A stretch of 64,000 nucleotides of DNA from Planctomycetaceae bacterium (GTDB lineage Bacteria; Planctomycetota; Planctomycetia; Pirellulales; Pirellulaceae). The notes beneath the pieces are model-generated. The model had not been told where the DNA came from, made no database searches, and was given only the letters and a program-made list of their open reading frames with translations. Numbering within the stretch: position 1 is the stretch's first letter; the number at the start of each line of letters is the position of its first letter. The stretch is taken from positions 62,001 through 126,000 of the forward strand of contig SXOA01000060.1 of the NCBI GenBank assembly GCA_005778405.1, written 5' to 3'. A program made the position numbers and the translations under genes. This document shows positions 59,925 through 64,000 of the stretch, piece after piece.

Positions 59925-61583
59925 ATGTACATTCTGGAAAACCCCGTCATGCAGCGGGAGCTGCTGGTCAACCTGCGGATGGGCCGGGGGTTTATTCTGC
60001 TCATGGTGTACCAGTGTCTCCTGGGGGTGGTCGTTTATCTGGCTTGGCCCCAGGATACGCGGCTGGATCTGGAGGCCAATAGCGATGACGCGAAAAAGAC
60101 TCGGAACCTGGTGGACATGTTTTTCCTCGGCCAGTTCGTGGTCGCGTCCATGATGGCCCCCAGCTTCGCCGCCGGCTCCATCACAGGCGAGAAGGAACGC
60201 AAGACTTATGAGATGCTGCTCGCCAGCCCGCTCCGACCTCCCGCCATCGTGCTGGGTAAGCTGGTGGCTTCGCTCGCCCATCTCGCGGTCCTGGTCTTCA
60301 GCTCCTTGCCGATTGTGATGCTGTGCCTGCCGCTGGGGGGCGTGCATCCGTCCGAATTGGCGGCGGCCTATTTGGGGCTGATGCTCTCCGTGGTGACGTT
60401 CGGCATGATCAGCGTGGCCTGCAGCGCGTATTTCCAGCGGACGAGCGCGTCCCTGGTCGTTTCCTACCTGCTGATCCTTATCCCCGCGCTCCTGGGGGTG
60501 CTGTACTGGAAACTCCTCGCCGACTACGGCTCGCTGCGGCTGTTCCTGCTGGTTCCCGTGGCGGCGGTGAGCATCGCCCTATGTGTTGGCCTGTTCGTGA
60601 ATACCAGCGTGCTGCTGCTCCACCCGCCGGACGTCGGCAGCGAAGGAAAAGAGGTGGTGGACCTGGAACAGGAATCCCAGCAGGCTGTCGGCCTTGTGAT
60701 TCAGCGCGACCAGTTCCCCGATAAGTTGTTCGCCCCTCCCAAACGGGACGACCTGATGGATGACGACGCCAATCCGGTCTACGACAAGGAAATCCGCAGC
60801 GAGATTTTCAGCCAGGGGACGCTGATGCTCCGGCTGGTCATTCAGGTGAGCATGGTCCTGGCCATCCCCTTCATGGCCATCTGTCTGTACATCTACCCGC
60901 AACTGGCGGCCTGGTATATTTGCTATGTGGTGGTCTTCAACATGCTGGTGGGGCCAGTTTTTTCCGCGGGAAGCGTGACGAGCGAGCGAGAGCGTGAGAC
61001 CTTGGATCTTTTACTCACGACTACTATCAGCCCCTTTCAAATCCTGTGGGGCAAGCTGGTCGCCGGGCTGCGGGTTTCCAGCGTGCTGACGCTGTTCCTC
61101 GTCTGGCCGGTGCTGCTCGCTTGCGTGATGGTGTCGCTGTACTGGGCGAACCTGCTGGCTGTGCTGGCCTACCTTTCCATCGTGCTGATTACCTGTGTGA
61201 CGACGGCAATGGTCGCCCTGTTTTGCTCGGTCATGGCGAAAAAGTCCTCCATCGCCATGATGTCGTCTTACCTGGTGATTATCATCATGTTTTGTGCTCC
61301 CCTGGCGATCGGATTTTTCGCAACCACTTTTTATCACGACCATCCGGTAACTCAAGCGGTGAAGGAGCTGAGCTTCACGAGCCCGTTTTCCGCCGCCCGC
61401 TCCATTCCGCTCGACGTTGGCGCTTTGAGTCCCGAAGCGGCGAGCCAGGCCGCTGCCAATCCGAAGTCGTGGATGCTCTATCTCTGCTACCTGGTCTTCA
61501 GTGTGCTGCTCAACTTCGGGCTGCTAGTGACCATGATGTGGCTGTTCCGAACCCGCTGGCGCGTGGCGGGACTGGGGAATTGA
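59925..61583 (+). CDS. ABC-2 type transporter permease
   Basis: This 552-residue membrane protein has two similar halves, each with about six helices and the ABC-2 signature: SFAAGSITGEKERKTYEMLL in the first and VFSAGSVTSERERETLDLLL in the second. A soluble loop of about 60 residues separates them (residues about 230-295). The two halves suggest a fused dimer of a NatB-like permease. No ATPase gene lies in the window, so it may pair with one elsewhere. The ATG at 59925 starts the first coding helix. Confidence 0.88.
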   Translation: MYILENPVMQRELLVNLRMGRGFILLMVYQCLLGVVVYLAWPQDTRLDLEANSDDAKKTRNLVDMFFLGQFVVASMMAPSFAAGSITGEKERKTYEMLLASPLRPPAIVLGKLVASLAHLAVLVFSSLPIVMLCLPLGGVHPSELAAAYLGLMLSVVTFGMISVACSAYFQRTSASLVVSYLLILIPALLGVLYWKLLADYGSLRLFLLVPVAAVSIALCVGLFVNTSVLLLHPPDVGSEGKEVVDLEQESQQAVGLVIQRDQFPDKLFAPPKRDDLMDDDANPVYDKEIRSEIFSQGTLMLRLVIQVSMVLAIPFMAICLYIYPQLAAWYICYVVVFNMLVGPVFSAGSVTSERERETLDLLLTTTISPFQILWGKLVAGLRVSSVLTLFLVWPVLLACVMVSLYWANLLAVLAYLSIVLITCVTTAMVALFCSVMAKKSSIAMMSSYLVIIIMFCAPLAIGFFATTFYHDHPVTQAVKELSFTSPFSAARSIPLDVGALSPEAASQAAANPKSWMLYLCYLVFSVLLNFGLLVTMMWLFRTRWRVAGLGN

Positions 61584-61593
61584 GCTGCATTTC

Positions 61594-62316
61594 TCACTTG
61601 CCCTCCAGCTCTTCCACCTTCAGCCGCAGGCGGGCGAATTCGGCCCGCAGCTCGGCCAACTCGACGGCCAGTTCGGAGAGCTGGTCGCTGGTCGCATACT
61701 TGAGCAAAGCTCCACTGACTGATGAATCTGCCGGAGGCGGCTCTTCATCGCTGGAGTGGACGCAAGCGATGCCGGCATAATGAGTTTGCTGGTCAGCAAC
61801 TTCGCGGTCCTTATAGAGATTGTGGCTAACAACTTGGCCGCGCCCGGGTGGAGTAACTTCCCGCATCAACCCCTTCTTCAGCAGCCCGTCCACGACAACC
61901 TTCAGCGCCGCCTGGTCGGCCATCGGCTCCATACGGGCGGCGCGGGCCCGCAAGTCGCCCAGCGTCTGTTCGCCGCGAAGGAGCAGTTCGGTCATCACGG
62001 CGAGCTCGACCGCGGTGACGCCCAGCCACTCGTAGGCGTGGTGTCGATATTTGAGCACGCGGCCGGAGCCCTGCACTTCCGTCACCGCCCCCAGTCCCCG
62101 CAGCTCTTCCAGGAGTTGCTCCACGTCCTCCTGCGTCAGCTCCATGTGGGGCTCGCGGTTGCTCTTTTGGTTCGAGCCGACGACGATGCCGTTGACCGTC
62201 ATCGGGTACGACTCGGGAACGGTCTTGGCCTTTTCAACAAGCACGCCCAAGACTCGCCGCTGGCGGGAGTTGAGTGGTTTCCACTTGGGAGCCTGGGGCT
62301 GGTTTTCGGTGGACAT
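61594..62316 (-). CDS. YceH family (DUF480) protein
   Basis: This 240-residue protein matches the DUF480/YceH family: PLNSRQRRVLGVLVEKAKT, then TVNGIVVGSNQKSNREPHM and GLGAVTEVQGSGRVLKYRHH. Two winged-helix-like halves are followed by a C-terminal coiled coil (LSELAVELAELRAEFARLRL). It is cytoplasmic. The start at Met 62316 matches the family N-terminus. An upstream start adds ten residues. The biochemical role of this family is not established. Confidence 0.9.
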   Translation of the reverse strand: MSTENQPQAPKWKPLNSRQRRVLGVLVEKAKTVPESYPMTVNGIVVGSNQKSNREPHMELTQEDVEQLLEELRGLGAVTEVQGSGRVLKYRHHAYEWLGVTAVELAVMTELLLRGEQTLGDLRARAARMEPMADQAALKVVVDGLLKKGLMREVTPPGRGQVVSHNLYKDREVADQQTHYAGIACVHSSDEEPPPADSSVSGALLKYATSDQLSELAVELAELRAEFARLRLKVEELEGK

Positions 62317-62420
62317 GAGTTGCAGCTTAACCGACCCGTACCACAATCACCAGCCGCTGACACGTGGCTGCGAGAGTGCTACAAAGTTGTCAGAGTGAGC
62401 GTCTTACTTCCGAGGACACC

Positions 62421-62954
62421 ATGACCGACCAGCCCCTATCCGGCCGCCGCATTCTGACCTTTGTAGGTGACATTTATGAGGACTTGGAACTCTGGTATCC
62501 CAAGCTCCGGCTGATCGAAGCGGGGGCCGAAGTGGTCGTGGCCGGTGAAAAAGCGCGGCACAAATACGAAGGGAAGAACGGTTATCCCTGTGTGAGCGAC
62601 GCTCCGATTGCCGAGATGAACTCCGCCGACTTCGCGGGTGTCGTGGTTCCCGGCGGCTTCATGCCCGATAAGCTGCGGCGAGATCCCAAAGTTCTCTCCC
62701 TGGTTCGCGAGTTCGCTGCCGCCGGCAAATTGGTCGCCGCCATCTGCCACGGCGGCTGGATTCCGATTTCCGCCGGGGTCTATCGCGGCGTACGCGTGAC
62801 CGGCTCCCCGGGAATCAAGGACGACCTCGTCAACGCCGGCGCAATCTGGGAAGATGTCCCCGTCGTCATCGATCGCCACTTCGTCTCCAGCCGCAAGCCG
62901 GATGATCTGCCGGACTTTTGCCGGGGCATTCTGAAGGTGCTGGGAGCAAAGTAG
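62421..62954 (+). CDS. DJ-1/PfpI family protein
   Basis: This 177-residue protein of the DJ-1/PfpI class I glutamine-amidotransferase-like fold has its nucleophile C109 in AAICHGGW, with Glu in the usual early position (GDIYEDLELWYPK). Members act as deglycases, chaperones or peptidases. GAGGA before ATG 62421 fixes the start. It is divergent from the YceH gene. It is cytoplasmic, and the exact activity is not predictable. Confidence 0.9.
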   Translation: MTDQPLSGRRILTFVGDIYEDLELWYPKLRLIEAGAEVVVAGEKARHKYEGKNGYPCVSDAPIAEMNSADFAGVVVPGGFMPDKLRRDPKVLSLVREFAAAGKLVAAICHGGWIPISAGVYRGVRVTGSPGIKDDLVNAGAIWEDVPVVIDRHFVSSRKPDDLPDFCRGILKVLGAK

Positions 62955-62964
62955 CGCTGTCCTA

Positions 62965-63231
62965 TTATTTCCCCTTCTTTGTCAGCGCATTCGCCTTTTT
63001 CAAGATCGAGTTGGCCTCGTTCACTGTCAGCTTGCCATCGGAGAGTGCCTTGGTGTGCTCCTTCTTGAGGCTGGGGTAGATGCGGACGACGCGCTTGACA
63101 TCGGCGTGGGTCTGCTGGGACGCTGTCTGCCCGCCACGGCCCATGAGCATGAAGAGAACGAAGGCGATGATGACCACTGGCGTGAGCGAGAAGGCGAGAA
63201 TCCACTGCACGGGAAACTTCTGCTTGGCCAT
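62965..63231 (-). CDS. Small membrane protein downstream of nuoC
   Basis: This 88-residue protein has one transmembrane helix (about 9-30, WILAFSLTPVVIIAFVLFML) and a basic C-terminal tail (SLKKEHTKALSDGKLTVNEA). It starts seven bases after the nuoC stop, so it is almost certainly in the same transcript. It has no recognised family and is not a standard complex I subunit. It could be an accessory or regulatory piece. Confidence 0.75.
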   Translation of the reverse strand: MAKQKFPVQWILAFSLTPVVIIAFVLFMLMGRGGQTASQQTHADVKRVVRIYPSLKKEHTKALSDGKLTVNEANSILKKANALTKKGK

Positions 63232-63237
63232 CGCAGT

Positions 63238-63768
63238 TTACCGCCCTCGAATGCCGTGATATTCCAGCGGCATCTCGTAATCCTTACGGAGCGGGTAACC
63301 TTCCCAATCCTCGGGGCAAAGGATGCGGCGCAGGCTGGGATGCCCGGTGAAATGAATACCGGAAAGGTCGAAGACTTCGCGTTCGTGCCAGTCGGCTGTC
63401 CGCCAGACGCGGTTGACGCTGGGAACCTCGGGCAATTCCCCCGCCACGTCATTTTTCCATCGGGGCAGCATGATCTTGAGGACCAGCGAGTGCTTCTTGC
63501 TGATGCTCGACATGTGATAAACTAGTTCCAAATGCGGCTCAAAGCCCGCTTTGGCGGCTTTCTTCGGGTCGGTTTCCAGCCAATCGACCACGGTAATACA
63601 GTTGAGGAACTCCAGCTTGAGGTCCGGATCGTCGCGCAGAAAAGTGCAGACTTCGACCAGCGACTCCGGCTTCACTTCAATCCAGGGGTCAATCGCCTGG
63701 GAATTGGTGCCAGTGATTTTGTCGCCGAACTTCTTCTTCAGCTTGTCGAGTGTGTTGGGGCCGCTCAT
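63238..63768 (-). CDS. nuoC: NADH-quinone oxidoreductase subunit C
   Basis: This 176-residue protein of the 30-kDa complex I subunit family has the signature HEREVFDLSGIHFTGHPSLR, then RILCPEDWEGYPLRKDY. It belongs to the peripheral arm that carries electrons from NADH toward quinone. There is no fusion to NuoD. It lies 35 bases after nuoA and seven bases before a small membrane protein gene. The usual nuoB is missing between nuoA and nuoC. Confidence 0.95.
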   Translation of the reverse strand: MSGPNTLDKLKKKFGDKITGTNSQAIDPWIEVKPESLVEVCTFLRDDPDLKLEFLNCITVVDWLETDPKKAAKAGFEPHLELVYHMSSISKKHSLVLKIMLPRWKNDVAGELPEVPSVNRVWRTADWHEREVFDLSGIHFTGHPSLRRILCPEDWEGYPLRKDYEMPLEYHGIRGR

Positions 63769-63803
63769 AAGACGGGAGTCAGGGGTCAGGGGTCAGGAAA
63801 ATC

Positions 63804-64000
63804 CTATGCGGACAGGAATTGTTCTTCGGCCAGCAAGTCGGCGTCCGTCGGTCGGGCCGCCGCCGCTGCTCGTTCCTGGCTCAGGGCGCGGACCCAGTCG
63901 AGGTCTCCTCGCTTCCAGACGTAGGCGAACCCTATGAGCAGGACGGCGAAGAAGGCGGCAATATCGACAATCGTCACCAGGGCCAATTGCCTGGCTCCTT
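63804..64000 (-). CDS. nuoA: NADH-quinone oxidoreductase subunit A (partial)
   Basis: Only the C-terminal part is present; the gene runs off the window end. The visible peptide contains the last transmembrane helix and the typical VTIVDIAAFFAVLLIGFAYV followed by WKRGDLDW, matching the NuoA end (GYxYxWKKGALEW). NuoA is a membrane-arm subunit of complex I. A short G-rich repeat (GGGGTCAGGGGTCAGG) fills the gap to nuoC at about 63780-63798. The start lies outside the window. Confidence 0.85.
   Translation of the reverse strand, partial: GARQLALVTIVDIAAFFAVLLIGFAYVWKRGDLDWVRALSQERAAAAARPTDADLLAEEQFLSA

Overview
The window looks like a chromosomal segment of a Planctomycetota bacterium, probably of the Pirellulales/Gemmatales type. 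The evidence is lineage-typical families: three Tat-exported DUF1501 proteins, a PSCyt1/DUF1549/DUF1553 protein with CxxCH motifs, an exported protease with an LEPR-type N-terminus, a Ser/Thr kinase with a zinc-ribbon start and many membrane segments, two M81 (MlrC-like) proteins, and abundant interspersed palindromic repeats. Base composition is fairly GC-rich. I see no rRNA, tRNA, CRISPR array or intact insertion sequence.

Layout. 1-7.4 kb: a repeat-rich, decayed stretch (long inverted repeats, a fragmented coding remnant, an IS4-like transposase remnant, a VOC/glyoxalase pseudogene) around a 1315-residue membrane Ser/Thr kinase, a small exported protein and an HTH protein. 7.5-20.7 kb: a Tat-exported Gfo/Idh/MocA protein, an exported metalloprotease, an SDR enzyme, a TPR-redoxin fusion, a ketoacyl-synthase-III-like enzyme overlapping hemB, a first M81 protein, a cysteine-rich exported protein and a BON-domain protein. 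20.8-31 kb: a DUF4139-like protein, a Gly/Met-rich exported protein, a thioredoxin-NHL protein, an ankyrin protein, greA, a PIG-L deacetylase, an amidohydrolase and a HigBA-type toxin-antitoxin pair. 31-40 kb: a conserved unknown, then a block of exported proteins in which two paralogous unknowns bracket a DUF1501 protein and an M81 protein. 40-43 kb: three Tad-like minor pilin genes. 43-50.8 kb: a PSCyt1/DUF1549/DUF1553 gene and a DUF1501 gene separated by a SUKH-4-like immunity gene, then small unknowns. 50.8-64 kb: a CAP-domain protein, TPR proteins, an Rrf2 regulator, trpC, cysI, a PDZ protein, an ABC-2-type permease, a YceH protein, a DJ-1/PfpI protein, and nuoC and nuoA (cut by the window edge) with no nuoB between them.

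How the genes work together. Housekeeping functions (hemB, trpC, cysI, greA, nuoA/nuoC) are scattered among exported proteins of unknown substrate. The DUF1501, M81 and paralogous-unknown block looks like a co-transcribed exported module, with substrate unknown. The most striking non-gene signal is a set of palindromic repeat elements. Their arms are 22-28 nt long and built of about three 8-10 nt sub-repeats, around a 28-32 nt spacer. One of them supplies the hydrophobic core of an export signal. A different palindrome-rich repeat block sits in frame inside the kinase catalytic domain.
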